Source: Parvularculaceae bacterium (GTDB lineage Bacteria > Pseudomonadota > Alphaproteobacteria > Caulobacterales > Parvularculaceae). Taken from it: a stretch of 64,000 nucleotides of DNA. Of this stretch, positions 18,254-28,011 are shown in pieces. The stretch lies in contig JAJFFV010000006.1 in NCBI GenBank assembly GCA_021776475.1, positions 558,001 through 622,000 on the forward strand. Direction: 5' to 3'. The translations under genes and the position numbers were made by a program. The notes beneath the pieces were generated by a model. The model had not been told where the DNA came from, did no database searches, and was given only the letters and a program-made list of their open reading frames with translations. Each line of letters begins with the position of its first letter. The first letter of the stretch is position 1.

Positions 18254-19120
18254 ATGCAGCGTTGGTCAAAACTGGGGATCGTGGCCGGTGGTGGTCAGTT
18301 GCCATTGAAGCTTGCGCAAACATGCGCAACTGCCAGTTTGCCGCATTTTGTTGTACGCCTGAGAGGATATGCTGATCCAGCGCTGGAGTCGTTTGACAGC
18401 GAGGAATGCGGGTTAGCCGAACTAGGCAAATTGATACGTACGCTAAAACAACAAGGATGTGATGCCGTTGTCATGGCGGGCCTCGTTCCAAGGCCAAATT
18501 TTTCCGCTCTGCGGCCTGACTGGCGCGGCGCTGCGCTTCTTCCCAAAGCAATTTCAGCTGCCCGAAGGGGAGACGGTGCCATTTTGAACGTTCTGGTAGA
18601 AACTTTTGAGGCAGAAGGCTTTCTCGTAATTGGTGCAGAAGAGGTGTCTGAAGATCTGTTGGCGCCAGCAGGTCGGGTGGGGTCAATTGCACCAACAGCC
18701 GTAGATTTTGTTGATATGAGGAAGGCTGCAGAACTTGTTCGGGCGATCGGCCCCTTTGATATCGGTCAGGGAGCTGTCGTACGTAATGGCCTAGTACTCG
18801 CGATTGAAGCCGTGGAGGGCACTGATGCTATGCTCCACAGATGTGCGATTTTGCCCGATGATGTCAAAGGGTACGAACCAGATGAGCCGCCGGGACCGCG
18901 CGGCGTATTATTGAAAAGGCCGAAACCCGGACAGGAACTGCGGGTTGATCTGCCAACGATTGGTGTCGAAACCGTCAGGCGCGCTGCCGGAGCGGGCCTC
19001 GCGGGCATCGCGGTAGAATCTGAGGCAGCCCTGATCCTTGAACGGGACGCGGTAGCCGCTGCGGCTGACGCAGCGGGGATTTTTGTTTTCGGCTTTAAGG
19101 ATAGTGACTTGCTGCCATAA
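18254..19120 (+). CDS. lpxI: UDP-2,3-diacylglucosamine pyrophosphatase LpxI
   Basis: Hydrolyses UDP-2,3-diacylglucosamine to lipid X, replacing LpxH, which alphaproteobacteria lack. 288 residues. The N-terminal LGIVAGGGQLPLKLAQTC, VVMAGLVPRPNF, and C-terminal GQGAVVRNGLVLAIEAVEGT and KRPKPGQELRVDLPTIG blocks are typical of this family (formerly DUF1009). ATG 18254 follows AGAGGA and lies two bases after the lpxA stop. It sits between lpxA and lpxB, the expected reaction order. Confidence 0.94.
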   Translation: MQRWSKLGIVAGGGQLPLKLAQTCATASLPHFVVRLRGYADPALESFDSEECGLAELGKLIRTLKQQGCDAVVMAGLVPRPNFSALRPDWRGAALLPKAISAARRGDGAILNVLVETFEAEGFLVIGAEEVSEDLLAPAGRVGSIAPTAVDFVDMRKAAELVRAIGPFDIGQGAVVRNGLVLAIEAVEGTDAMLHRCAILPDDVKGYEPDEPPGPRGVLLKRPKPGQELRVDLPTIGVETVRRAAGAGLAGIAVESEAALILERDAVAAAADAAGIFVFGFKDSDLLP

Positions 19121-20307
19121 TGACTCCAACCAAATTAAAACCCCTGAAAATATTACTGGCGGCGGTTGAGCCATCCGGGGATAGTTTGGGTGCTGCTCTT
19201 TATCGGCAATTGAAAAATAAAACACCGGAAGGAACTGAATTCTTTGGGTGCGGTGGATTGCTCATGGAGCAGGAAGGTTTTCATAGCGCCTTCCCGACCG
19301 ATGCGTTCGCGATCATCGGATTAACCGGTTTTTTAAAAGCCATTCCCGAAGGCCTAAAACGCGCAAAAGAAATCGGACAGCTGGCAGCAGTAAATGGCAT
19401 TGACGCCGCTGTTTTCATCGACGGTTGGGCGTTCAGTTGGCGAAGTGCCAGATACACAAAAATGTATTCCCCAAAGACATTGACCGTGAAGTATGCAGCT
19501 CCCCAGGTGTGGGCGTCACGGCCGGGCCGGGTCCATACAGCGAAGCAGCATTTTGACTCGGTGCTGACATTGCTGCCTTTTGAACCGCCGTATTTCCAGG
19601 GCATCGGGATGAAAGCGGAGTTCGTTGGCAACCCAAATTTCCAGTCTGTATATAATCAGGCTGTCGACAAGAATGCGTTCATTGAGAGATACGGTCTGAC
19701 GGGCCAGAAGATATTGGTCGTTTTGCCAGGCAGTCGAAAAAGTGAGGTATCATATCTGGCCAAACCTTTCGGCGAGACAATCGAAACCCTCACAGACCAG
19801 ATTGACAATCTAAGAGTTATTATCCCTCCGGCACCGGTAGTGTCTAACCTCGTTAAGGAGTTATTCGCTCCTTATAGTGACAAAATTACATATATTGAAC
19901 CGAACGAACGCTTCGCCGCATTTCATATCGCCGATGCAGCGCTGGCCGCCTCCGGCACCGTTTCAACCGAACTGGCTATTACGGGCACCCCAATGATTGT
20001 TGCCTACAAGCTCGATCCATTGACATATTTCTGGGCGCGCAGTGTAGCAACAACGGAGTATGTTTCAATTCTCAACAATGCTGCACAAAAGGAGATCATC
20101 CCTGAGTTGCTTCAAGACGATTGTACACCGGAATTGTTGGTGCCGGCTGTCCGCGATTTGTTGATGGATGAAGACAAGCAAAACTTACAGCGCTCAGCTT
20201 TTACAAAGCTTTTGGACGACCTTGCTATCAACGAAGCACCAGCTGCGGAACGCGCAGCCGAAGCCGTGTTGGATCTTCTTCGATCAGCAGAGCAAATTAG
20301 CGTTTAG
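19120..20307 (+). CDS. lpxB: Lipid-A-disaccharide synthase
   Basis: Condenses lipid X with UDP-2,3-diacylglucosamine to form the lipid A disaccharide. 395 residues, GT-B fold family GT19. [34 protein letters not shown], and [10 protein letters not shown], then [17 protein letters not shown], are family motifs. Its ATG overlaps the lpxI stop (TAATG), so the two are coupled. Its 3' end overlaps the convergent gltA gene by 11 bases, leaving no room for a separate terminator. Confidence 0.97.
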   Translation: MTPTKLKPLKILLAAVEPSGDSLGAALYRQLKNKTPEGTEFFGCGGLLMEQEGFHSAFPTDAFAIIGLTGFLKAIPEGLKRAKEIGQLAAVNGIDAAVFIDGWAFSWRSARYTKMYSPKTLTVKYAAPQVWASRPGRVHTAKQHFDSVLTLLPFEPPYFQGIGMKAEFVGNPNFQSVYNQAVDKNAFIERYGLTGQKILVVLPGSRKSEVSYLAKPFGETIETLTDQIDNLRVIIPPAPVVSNLVKELFAPYSDKITYIEPNERFAAFHIADAALAASGTVSTELAITGTPMIVAYKLDPLTYFWARSVATTEYVSILNNAAQKEIIPELLQDDCTPELLVPAVRDLLMDEDKQNLQRSAFTKLLDDLAINEAPAAERAAEAVLDLLRSAEQISV

Positions 20308-21601
20308 TTCGGTCAATAAAATCTCTTTGTGCGGCGCCCGTGTAAATTTGACGCGGGCGTCCAATGCGCTGGCTTGGATCTTCAATCATCTCGCGCCATT
20401 GGGCAATCCAACCAACCGTTCTTGCCAGGGCGAAGAGAACAGTGAACATGTCGGTTGGGAATCCGAGTGCGCGCAAGGTTATGCCGGAGTAAAAATCAAT
20501 ATTCGGGTACAGTTTTTTGCTGACGAAATATTCGTCCTCGAGGGCGATCTTCTCCAGCTCCAAAGCAATATCGAGGAGCGGTTCATCCCGGATATCCATC
20601 GCTTCAAGCACTTCATGACACGCTTTTTGCATCACCTTGGCGCGCGGATCGTAGTTTTTGTAAACGCGGTGACCGAAGCCCATCAACCTGAACGGATCAG
20701 ACTTGTCTTTCGCTTTCGCCACATATTCCGGAATACGGTCGACCGAGCCGATTTCGGCGAGCATATTGAGGGCCGCTTCGTTAGCGCCGCCATGAGAAGG
20801 TCCCCAAAGACAGGCAATACCGGCGGCGATGCAGGCGAAAGGATTAGCGTTCGATGAACCAGCCAACCTGACGGTGGAGGTGGAAGCGTTCTGCTCATGG
20901 TCCATATGGAGAATGAAGATTTTATCCAGCGCACTCGCCAGAACTTTGTTTACTTCATAGTCCTCGGCCGGGACCGCGAAACACATCCGCAAAAAGTTTT
21001 CAGTGTAGTCGAGGTCATTTCTCGGCGCGACGAAAGGCTGACCCGAGCTGTATTTGTAGGCCATAGCCGCTATGGTCGGCATTTTTGCGATCATTCTATA
21101 CGTCGCAATCCGGCGTTGCTCAGGGTCCGTGATGTCTGTTGAGTCGTGATAGAAAGCTGAAAGCGCCCCTACCGCGCCGCACATGATGGCCATCGGGTGA
21201 GCGTCCCGGCGGAATCCATTGAAGAAATTCTTAAATTGTTCGTGTACCATCGTATGGTACGTGATATCGTGGCGGAACTCACGGTATTGAGTTTCTGTCG
21301 GCAACTGCCCGTCCAGAAGCAGATAAGCGACTTCGACAAAATCCGAATTCTCGGCCAACTGGTCAATCGGATACCCACGATACAGTAATACGCCTTCGTC
21401 CCCATCGATGAAGGCGATTTGTGATTCGCAACTTGCAGTGGAAGTGAAGCCCGGATCCAGTGTGAACATGCCGGTTTCTTTGTATAATTTTGTGATATCA
21501 ATGACATTTGGCCCGTGTGACCCACTGTAAACGTCAAACAGCACTTCTTTGCCATCAACGTTCAGTGACACATTGCCGGCGGCCTTCATTTTGCTTTCCA
21601 T
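20297..21601 (-). CDS. gltA: Citrate synthase (type II)
   Basis: Condenses oxaloacetate and acetyl-CoA, entry to the TCA cycle. 434 residues, the length of the hexameric NADH-sensitive type. Motifs include [19 protein letters not shown], the active-site region [47 protein letters not shown] and the aspartate region NIDFYSGI. Of several in-frame ATGs (21625, 21613, 21601, 21589), the one at 21601 has GGAG six bases upstream and is chosen. It lies in the usual place after lpxB, convergent to it. Confidence 0.96.
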   Translation of the reverse strand: MESKMKAAGNVSLNVDGKEVLFDVYSGSHGPNVIDITKLYKETGMFTLDPGFTSTASCESQIAFIDGDEGVLLYRGYPIDQLAENSDFVEVAYLLLDGQLPTETQYREFRHDITYHTMVHEQFKNFFNGFRRDAHPMAIMCGAVGALSAFYHDSTDITDPEQRRIATYRMIAKMPTIAAMAYKYSSGQPFVAPRNDLDYTENFLRMCFAVPAEDYEVNKVLASALDKIFILHMDHEQNASTSTVRLAGSSNANPFACIAAGIACLWGPSHGGANEAALNMLAEIGSVDRIPEYVAKAKDKSDPFRLMGFGHRVYKNYDPRAKVMQKACHEVLEAMDIRDEPLLDIALELEKIALEDEYFVSKKLYPNIDFYSGITLRALGFPTDMFTVLFALARTVGWIAQWREMIEDPSQRIGRPRQIYTGAAQRDFIDRTKR

Positions 21602-21726
21602 TCTCTTCTCCATTGTGCAGCGCATCGTGTTAAATTATCACGCGGTAGCCAGCACTAAGCTGAAATTATTCAGTCTCTCCACCAATACATTTAGCATGAA
21701 CCGGCCCCAAAAATACAGGCCGAACA

Positions 21727-23130
21727 TCAGGATATTTGGTCACCAAGGCGTGCAAGCGCCTCTATTTTCCCCAGGACAAAAAGGGTTTGCCCCAGAGAAG
21801 GAGCGGGGTTTCCTGCCGTGAGTGCGGCCCGCAATGGCTGACCTATCTGGCCGAAGCTAACACCTTTTTCATCAGCGATACTTTGTAGTAACTTCTCCAG
21901 CTTGTCTTCGGTCCAGTCGCTGACAGCGGCCAATAATTCATGCGCTTCACGAAGGATCTCAGTTGCGCCGTCCCTCCGAATAGGTTTGGAGGTCTTGCCG
22001 CTGAGTTCGAACGGACGGGAGATCAAAATAAACGCAGCGGCAGATGGCACCTCGGCGAGGTTTTTTGCGCGCTGTTTTAGAAATGTGGTCGCCCGCAGCA
22101 ATTGCTCGGTTTGCGGTTTCGAAATATTGGGTGCATCCTGCTTAATGAATGGCATTGAAAGTTCGATAAAGGCGTCATCGCCGAGCTGGCGCATATAATG
22201 GACATTCACACTATCAAGTTTGTCCGTATCAAGACGGGAAGGCGCCTTGCCTATTCCCTTCAGATCAAACCATTGCTTAGCCTGGAGTAAAGGAATAATT
22301 TCATCATCGCCATGTGACCAGCCGAGACGCAGTAGGTAATTCGACAGCGCCTCCGGCAGATACCCAAGATCCCGATAGGCATCTACGCCAAGATCACCGT
22401 GGCGCTTGGAGAGCTTCGCGCCGTCAGCTCCGTGAATCAGGGGAATGTGGGCAAATGCTGGTGTTGGCCATCCGAGTGCTTTATAGAGCTGTTGCTGGCG
22501 GGCCGCGTTGATCAAGTGATCATCCCCCCGGATAATATGACTGATCGCCATATCATGATCATCTACAACGACAGCCAACATGTAGGTTGGCGTACAGTCT
22601 GATCGGAGAAGCACCATGTCATCAAGGCTAACCGACGAAAACCTGACATCATCTTGTACTAGATCACTGACAACAATCTCGCCTGACTGGGGCGCTTTCA
22701 ATCTTATGACGTAAGGCTCGTTTGGTGTCTTGCCCATATGGTCACGCCAGGGGCTTTCAAACCGCGTCTGGTTGTCTCTCGCCTGTTTTTTGGCCGCGGC
22801 AAGTTGTTCCCCGGCGAGCCAGCAGCGATAGGCATGTCCGGCATCAAGCAATTGATGAGCGACCGCTACGTGACGTTCGGATCTCGAGAATTGAGAAATT
22901 GGGTCTCCGTCCCAGTCGATCCCGAGCCACGACAAACCATCAAGAATAGCGTTGACGGCCTCTTCATTGTGGCGGGCACGATCAGTATCCTCGATTCGCA
23001 GAAGGAATTTACCCTGTTTGGTTACACTCGTGCGCCGTGCATAAAGCCAGTTAAATAAAGCCGTACGCGCACCACCTATATGGAGGTATCCTGTGGGAGA
23101 AGGAGCAAAACGAGTAACTATCTGGTTCAT
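21727..23130 (-). CDS. gltX: Glutamate--tRNA ligase
   Basis: Charges tRNA-Glu (and, in bacteria lacking GlnRS, also tRNA-Gln for later amidation). 467 residues. The class I signature is RFAPSPTGYLHIGGARTALF, with HIGG at residues 17-20, and the second signature is KLSKRHG. RIEDTD and YMLAVVVDDHDM are also typical. There is no GlnRS or gatCAB gene in the window to say whether it is discriminating. The gene starts about 60 bases from the comEC relic on the other strand, the usual divergent arrangement in this class. Confidence 0.97.
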   Translation of the reverse strand: MNQIVTRFAPSPTGYLHIGGARTALFNWLYARRTSVTKQGKFLLRIEDTDRARHNEEAVNAILDGLSWLGIDWDGDPISQFSRSERHVAVAHQLLDAGHAYRCWLAGEQLAAAKKQARDNQTRFESPWRDHMGKTPNEPYVIRLKAPQSGEIVVSDLVQDDVRFSSVSLDDMVLLRSDCTPTYMLAVVVDDHDMAISHIIRGDDHLINAARQQQLYKALGWPTPAFAHIPLIHGADGAKLSKRHGDLGVDAYRDLGYLPEALSNYLLRLGWSHGDDEIIPLLQAKQWFDLKGIGKAPSRLDTDKLDSVNVHYMRQLGDDAFIELSMPFIKQDAPNISKPQTEQLLRATTFLKQRAKNLAEVPSAAAFILISRPFELSGKTSKPIRRDGATEILREAHELLAAVSDWTEDKLEKLLQSIADEKGVSFGQIGQPLRAALTAGNPAPSLGQTLFVLGKIEALARLGDQIS

Positions 23131-23189
23131 GGCTGTGATATATTTCCTTACGCAACCAAAGGTCGCCCATCTTAAAAAGCGCGACTTAA

Positions 23190-23448
23190 CACGTTACAGG
23201 AAAAGTCGCCACGCCTGAGCGTTTGAGATTTGAGCGTTTTCCACAAGCGCAATCAACGGCGGCGCCACACAGTGGCTTGACCGGGAGCAAAGAAAATCTC
23301 GCTTTGCGCGTCGCGGTACTGATCGGCATTTGTAGCGGAATATATTTTGGCTTTCAAAAGAACAAATCGTCTGGCTGACAGCATCTTGCGAATTTGCGGC
23401 CTATTTATTGTCGGCGGATTGTTTTTTGTCTTTTGCGGAGCTCTTTGA
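23190..23448 (+). pseudogene. comEC: Probable relic of comEC (DNA-uptake channel), N-terminal part
   Basis: The 553 bases between gltX and lexA hold no intact gene. On the + strand, one open frame (23190-23378) reads GSKENLALRVAVLIGICSGI, followed by YFGFQK. The next frame (to the stop at 23446-23448) continues RLADSILRICGLFIVGGLFF with a second hydrophobic helix. A short basic leader, an (E/R)ENLxLxVPV-like first helix ending GIYF, then a second helix, is how alphaproteobacterial ComEC proteins begin, and comEC is normally divergent from gltX at this spot. The frameshift near 23340-23375 and the absence of the remaining roughly 600 codons mean it cannot work. The assignment rests on context and short similarity only. 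From 23449 to 23683 I see no further convincing coding sequence. Confidence 0.4.
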
Positions 23449-23683
23449 GGGTGCCTGGTGCAGAAATTCTGTTAGGTGCCCTTCATGGGTACGCCTGTGA
23501 GGCAAAAAAATATATAGACCTTCAGGATTGAAACTGATCAGGGGGCTGAGTACAGGCTTTGCTAAGCAGGGAAGGCATCGCAAGCATTATTATCAGGCGC
23601 AACAAGGTGATATTAACGCTCTATCGCGGGGTAACAGGCCGTAGGCGACCAGAACTGACCAAGGGACGTAACCCCAAGCCTCC

Positions 23684-24406
23684 CTAATACTGCCGCATCA
23701 GCCCGACGAGTTTGCCTTGGACCTTGACCCGGTTCGGGCCGAATATCCGTGTCTCATAGGCTGGGTTAGCTGCTTCCAACGCAATAGAGGCGCCCTTCTT
23801 GCGCAACCGTTTCAAAGTCGCTTCTTCTTCGTCGACTAACGCCACCACGATATCGCCTGAGCCCGCATCGTCGGATCGCTGGATCAAGACCACATCACCA
23901 TCATGGATCCCGGCTTCAATCATCGAGTCACCCTGTACTTCCAGGGCGAAGTGCTCGCCCGATCGTAGCATGGATTTGGGGACAGAGAATTTGTCCTGCT
24001 CATGCTGGATCGCACTGATGGGCGTGCCGGCCGCGATCCGGCCCAACACGGAAATTTCGACAACATTCTCGTTTGTGTTGACAGGCAGTTCTTCAACATT
24101 GCCTTTCTTGCCTGAAGCTTTTCCGCGGCTGCCTTCGATAACAGAGGGAGAAAATCCTGTTGCCCGACCTGAAATTGCCTCCACCGTTACGTCGTCCGGC
24201 ATTCGAAGGACTTCCAGCGCCCGGGCACGATGGGCAAGGCGGCGGATGAAGCCGCGCTCCTCGAGCGCTGTAATGAGCCGGTGGATGCCGGACTTGGACT
24301 TCAGATCAAGCGCCTCCTTCATTTCGTCAAAAGAAGGAGAAATACCGCTCTCGCTGATACGTTGATTTATATAGACCAACAGTTCGCGCTGTTTGGCTGT
24401 CAGCAT
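23684..24406 (-). CDS. lexA: SOS response repressor LexA
   Basis: Represses DNA-damage genes and cleaves itself when stimulated by RecA filaments. 240 residues from ATG 24406, which has AAAGGT upstream; the frame is open further but the winged helix starts here ([20 protein letters not shown]). The N-terminal DNA-binding domain includes [20 protein letters not shown]. The cleavage site is A126-G127 (GRIAAGTP), with catalytic S161 ([13 protein letters not shown]) and K199 (EATLKRL). An Ala/Gly/Lys-rich linker of about 40 residues separates the domains, as in other alphaproteobacteria. A LexA box lies upstream, showing autoregulation. The moaC and moeA genes often found next to it are absent. 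Confidence 0.97.
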   Translation of the reverse strand: MLTAKQRELLVYINQRISESGISPSFDEMKEALDLKSKSGIHRLITALEERGFIRRLAHRARALEVLRMPDDVTVEAISGRATGFSPSVIEGSRGKASGKKGNVEELPVNTNENVVEISVLGRIAAGTPISAIQHEQDKFSVPKSMLRSGEHFALEVQGDSMIEAGIHDGDVVLIQRSDDAGSGDIVVALVDEEEATLKRLRKKGASIALEAANPAYETRIFGPNRVKVQGKLVGLMRQY

Positions 24407-24427
24407 GGTTTTACCTTTCTGGCTGTC

Positions 24428-24443
24428 CACCCTCAGGAGGGTG
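24428..24443 (-). other. Inverted repeat in the lexA leader
   Basis: CACCCTC (24428-24434), AG, GAGGGTG (24437-24443): a perfect 7-bp stem between the predicted lexA promoter and its ribosome binding site. It would form a hairpin in the 5' untranslated RNA. Its role, if any, is unknown. Confidence 0.4.
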
Positions 24444-24460
24444 CAACCACTTGAGAACAA

Positions 24461-24484
24461 ATCATATACGTTCTACTGATGTTC
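24461..24484 (-). promoter_or_regulatory. LexA operator (SOS box) and -10 element of lexA
   Basis: GTTCTACTGATGTTC at 24470-24484 is an exact GTTC-N7-GTTC direct repeat, the alphaproteobacterial LexA box. Reading on the lexA strand, a TATGAT -10 hexamer (24466 down to 24461) follows four bases later, so bound LexA would cover the promoter. It lies 64-78 bases upstream of the lexA start. This is the only such box I noticed in the window. Confidence 0.85.
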
Positions 24485-24551
24485 ACCCCGCGCGTCAATC
24501 TGGATTGCCAGAAAACCTAATCGAATCAATCGCCAAGGGAGAAAAAGGCGG

Positions 24552-25334
24552 TCAAGCCAGCAAATTGCGGGTTGCGGCTTCGACATCCTCTTGCCGCATC
24601 AGACTTTCGCCGATCAAGAAGCAGTAGATGCCGGAGTGGCTCATACGCTGGAGATCAGTCGGAGCGCAAAGGCCACTTTCGCTGACGACCAGCCGATCAT
24701 CGGGGCACAGTGCCGCAAGTCGCTCGCTTGTCTCCAACGACGTCTCAAAGGTGTTAAGGTTGCGGTTGTTGATCCCGATAAGCGGGCTTGAGAGCCCCAA
24801 AGCGCGCTCAAGTTCTTGTTCGTTGTGAACCTCAACCAGCACATTCATGCACCAGTGTCTTGCTGCATCGTCAAGTTCGGCCAGTTGAGGGTCTGTCAGA
24901 CAGGCAACGATCAGCAAGATGCAGTCAGCCCCAAGAACTCTCGATTGCACGATTTGATATGGGTCGATGATGAAGTCCTTGCGCAAGACGGGAAGTCCAG
25001 TGGCACTGCGGGCTTGCCCGAGATATTCGGGTGCCCCTTGAAAACTCGGTTCATCTGTCAGGACCGAGAGGCACGTCGCACCCCCTTTCTCGTAGGCCTG
25101 GGCCAGGGCAGGTGGGTCAAAATCAGGCCTGATGAGACCCTTAGAAGGGCTTGCCTTCTTGATTTCAGCAATTAATCCGTATCCGGTTTTCGATGCGGCG
25201 CGCAGCGCTTGGGCAAATGGTCTGACCGGCCCCGCTTCGGTTGCTTGGCCTTCGAGGTCACCTAATCCAATTGCTCTCCTCGCCGTCGCCACCTCTTCTT
25301 TTTTGTAGAGGATAATATCTTCGAGTATGGTCAC
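24552..25334 (-). CDS. trpC: Indole-3-glycerol phosphate synthase
   Basis: Fourth reaction of tryptophan synthesis: ring closure of CdRP to indole-3-glycerol phosphate. 260 residues, TIM barrel, not fused to TrpF. Motifs: [59 protein letters not shown] and VVSESGL. Its start overlaps the trpD stop by four bases, so trpG-trpD-trpC is tightly coupled. No trpF, trpB or trpA is in the window. Confidence 0.97.
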   Translation of the reverse strand: MTILEDIILYKKEEVATARRAIGLGDLEGQATEAGPVRPFAQALRAASKTGYGLIAEIKKASPSKGLIRPDFDPPALAQAYEKGGATCLSVLTDEPSFQGAPEYLGQARSATGLPVLRKDFIIDPYQIVQSRVLGADCILLIVACLTDPQLAELDDAARHWCMNVLVEVHNEQELERALGLSSPLIGINNRNLNTFETSLETSERLAALCPDDRLVVSESGLCAPTDLQRMSHSGIYCFLIGESLMRQEDVEAATRNLLA

Positions 25335-26347
25335 AGGTTGGTCCGTTCAACCAGTTGCTCGAGTTTTTTGAGGGCGCTGCCAGTATCAATCGCCTTGGCT
25401 GCGATCTGCGCGCCGTCCTCTAGGTTTTGAGCTTGACCGGCGACGACCAAGCCTGCTGCCGAGTTCAAGAGAACAATATTTCTGTAGGCAGAAGATTTGC
25501 CCCCGAGAAGTGCGCGCAAGGCGGCGGCGTTGTGGGTTACGTCGCCACCTTTGATCGCAGCGGGCGCATCCGTTCCGAGCCCCGCGTCTGCCGGCGACAC
25601 TTCAAAGTGTTTGATATCACCACCAGACAACGCCGAAACATAGCTGGGTCCAGTGGTCGTCAGTTCATCGAGGCCGTCAGATCCGTGCACGACCCAAGCT
25701 GAGAGCGTGCCCAGTTTTCTTAAAACTTCGGCGACTGGTCCGGTCAACGAATGGTCATAGACACCAAGAAGCTGGTAGCGTGCTCTGGCCGGGTTGGTCA
25801 ACGGGCCAAGCAAGTTGAATATTGTACGCACCCCCATATCGGTGCGCACCGGCGCCACATGGCGAACGGCCGGATGATGGCGCTGCGCAAACAGGAAAGC
25901 AATCCCGATTTCGTCAAGACAGCCTTTGACGGTGTCCATCGGCGCCATGAGGTTGACCCCAAGCTCCGCCAGCACGTCCGAAGAGCCTGACTGGGAGCTC
26001 ACGGCCTTGTTGCCATGCTTGGCGACGGGAACACCGCAACCGGCGAGAACAAAGGCAACAGCTGTTGAAATGTTGTAGGTTTGTGCGCCGTCGCCTCCTG
26101 TGCCACAGGTGTCAAGACAGTCAGATGGTCCGCTGATTCTGGTCGCTTCAGCCCGCATGGCCTCAGCCGCTGCAGCAATCTCCGCCGGAGTCTCGCCGCG
26201 CATTTTGAGCGCCGTCAGAAGAGTTGCGATTTGCACCGGCAGCGCATCGCCGTTCAGCATTTGCTGCATGGCGGTGGTGATCTCGGCGCGGCTCAGGATT
26301 TGACCGTCAGCCGCCAACTTTACAATATCTGGAAAGCTGTCACTCAT
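25331..26347 (-). CDS. trpD: Anthranilate phosphoribosyltransferase
   Basis: Transfers phosphoribose from PRPP to anthranilate. 338 residues, nucleoside-phosphorylase-like fold. The PRPP loop reads [17 protein letters not shown]; other motifs are [21 protein letters not shown] and [14 protein letters not shown]. It overlaps trpG and trpC by four bases at each end. Confidence 0.97.
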   Translation of the reverse strand: MSDSFPDIVKLAADGQILSRAEITTAMQQMLNGDALPVQIATLLTALKMRGETPAEIAAAAEAMRAEATRISGPSDCLDTCGTGGDGAQTYNISTAVAFVLAGCGVPVAKHGNKAVSSQSGSSDVLAELGVNLMAPMDTVKGCLDEIGIAFLFAQRHHPAVRHVAPVRTDMGVRTIFNLLGPLTNPARARYQLLGVYDHSLTGPVAEVLRKLGTLSAWVVHGSDGLDELTTTGPSYVSALSGGDIKHFEVSPADAGLGTDAPAAIKGGDVTHNAAALRALLGGKSSAYRNIVLLNSAAGLVVAGQAQNLEDGAQIAAKAIDTGSALKKLEQLVERTNL

Positions 26348-26937
26348 ACCGCTGACCGTGACGGCAGGGCCGCGTTAAAAAAATTCTGAATCATTGTGGC
26401 ACCATATTCTGTAGCGATACTTTCAGGGTGGAACTGAACACCATAAATTGGTTTGTCCATAATTCGAATAGCCATGATTTCCTGATCATCACCCGAAGCC
26501 GCGATTGGTACGATGCTGCCCGGTACACTTTGTTTTTCGACCACAAGCGAATGATAGCGCGTGGCTATGAAACCGGATGGAATATCGTGAAAAAGGCCTG
26601 TCCCATCATGTATGATCTGGCTGGTTTTGCCGTGCATCAAATGGTTAGTTTTGACGATCCGCGCCCCGAATGCCTGAGCAATCGCCTGATGTCCAAGACA
26701 CACACCGAGCAGCGGTACACTCTGCTTGGCGGCTTCCCTGACGAGATCAACGCAAATACCGGCATCATCTGGTGTACACGGGCCAGGTGACAGAACAATT
26801 GCATCAGTAGCGAGGTTAAGGGCGTCTGCGACAGTCAGTTTGTCGTTCCTACGCACTTCAAGATCGTTGCGGATTTGGCCAATCAGGTGGACAAGGTTGT
26901 AGGTAAAACTGTCATAATTATCGATCAATAGAATCAT
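26344..26937 (-). CDS. trpG: Anthranilate synthase glutamine amidotransferase component
   Basis: Releases ammonia from glutamine for TrpE. 197 residues, class I amidotransferase: ILLIDNYDSFTYNLVHLIG at the start, nucleophile C80 in LLGVCLGHQAIA, and the His-Glu pair in YGVQFHPESIAT. GGAG lies seven bases before ATG 26937. It is cut off from its partner trpE by a gene on the opposite strand, so trpGDC needs its own promoter in or beyond the 47 bases before that gene. Confidence 0.96.
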   Translation of the reverse strand: MILLIDNYDSFTYNLVHLIGQIRNDLEVRRNDKLTVADALNLATDAIVLSPGPCTPDDAGICVDLVREAAKQSVPLLGVCLGHQAIAQAFGARIVKTNHLMHGKTSQIIHDGTGLFHDIPSGFIATRYHSLVVEKQSVPGSIVPIAASGDDQEIMAIRIMDKPIYGVQFHPESIATEYGATMIQNFFNAALPSRSAV

Positions 26938-26984
26938 GAAAAGCTCCGCTCGACTTACTTACCGATGATCGGGCAACACGCAAG

Positions 26985-27992
26985 ATGCGTCACTCTCCTA
27001 ACTTACTCAAACGGATGACCAGCGGCTTTTCATCACGGTTTGGCCAGTACTGCATCTCCGGTGCAGCGCTCGTCTGCGGTGTTACCGTCGGTGCTCTGAT
27101 GGCGAACGTGACCGGTTTTGGCAGTCAACTCTTTGCTGATTCGGGTAGTCCCGAACAAAACTACCTCGCCAAACCACTTGATCCGTTTGCCCAGGAGTTG
27201 AGATCGGTGGCACGCCTGCCACTTGAGCTGGGTCAGCAGGCATTGGGTCCGGTGCTCACAAGAGAAAGGCTGGAAGCAAGCTCAGGCCCCAGGATCGTCA
27301 TTATATTTGACGATGTCGGATTTGACGGCGCCGCCTTCGATCGCATCCGCGCTTTGCCAGGGCCACTCACCCTGTCTTTTTTGCCATATGCACCAAATGT
27401 CAATCAGATGGTCGAGAAGGCCAAAAGGGACGGCCACGAGATTTTGCTGCACTTGCCGATGGAACCAGTAAGGAAGGCAAATAATCCCGGGCCAAATGCC
27501 CTGACTACGGCTGACAGCGACGCCCAGCTAAAGCAAAAATTACAGACAAATTTGCAACTCTTTAATGGCTATGTCGGCGTCAACAACCATATGGGCAGTC
27601 GGCTTACTGCCAATAAACGCGCCATGAAACTTGTCCTTGAGGAAATAAACCGTCGAAACCTATATTTCGTCGATTCGGTCACAACAGGGCGCACGGTCGC
27701 CTCAAAGGTAGCAGAAGAGATTGGCGCGAACGCGTGGAACAGAGATGTGTTCCTTGACGCGGATCACGGTGATACGGGCGCACCGAATGTAAAGGCCCGG
27801 CTTGACGAACTCGAGCAAAAGGCATTGGCAAATGGATACGCAATTGCGATTGCGCACCCTTATACATCCACGATTGAAACGTTGGAGGTGTGGCTCTTGT
27901 CGGTCGAATTGCGCGGGTTCAACCTAACGACTATAACCAAATTACAGGCTGAATTTGAAAGTGGCACTCAAGCTTTGGCCGCATTTAGGTAG
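26985..27992 (+). CDS. Divergent polysaccharide deacetylase family protein
   Basis: 335 residues. A short basic N-terminus is followed by one hydrophobic segment (ISGAALVCGVTVGALMA, about residues 25-42), so the catalytic domain is probably periplasmic and anchored. The domain begins RIVIIFDDVGFDG and contains LSFLPYAPN, EILLHLPMEP, VNNHMGSRLTANKR, YFVDSVTTGRTVA and AIAIAHPYTSTIETL, all typical of the divergent polysaccharide deacetylase family, which is related to NodB-type enzymes. In other bacteria it often sits near murein hydrolase activators. Here it lies alone on the + strand inside the trp region, back to back with trpG and tail to tail with trpE (19 bases apart). Substrate unknown. 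The start is uncertain; ATG 27015 is an alternative. Confidence 0.85.
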   Translation: MRHSPNLLKRMTSGFSSRFGQYCISGAALVCGVTVGALMANVTGFGSQLFADSGSPEQNYLAKPLDPFAQELRSVARLPLELGQQALGPVLTRERLEASSGPRIVIIFDDVGFDGAAFDRIRALPGPLTLSFLPYAPNVNQMVEKAKRDGHEILLHLPMEPVRKANNPGPNALTTADSDAQLKQKLQTNLQLFNGYVGVNNHMGSRLTANKRAMKLVLEEINRRNLYFVDSVTTGRTVASKVAEEIGANAWNRDVFLDADHGDTGAPNVKARLDELEQKALANGYAIAIAHPYTSTIETLEVWLLSVELRGFNLTTITKLQAEFESGTQALAAFR

Positions 27993-28011
27993 CACGTATA
28001 GCGGGCGTGTT

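Noticed and set aside
20168-20857. 229-codon + strand frame antisense to gltA
   Set aside because: It lies wholly over the end of lpxB and the strongly conserved gltA, has no ribosome binding site and resembles nothing.
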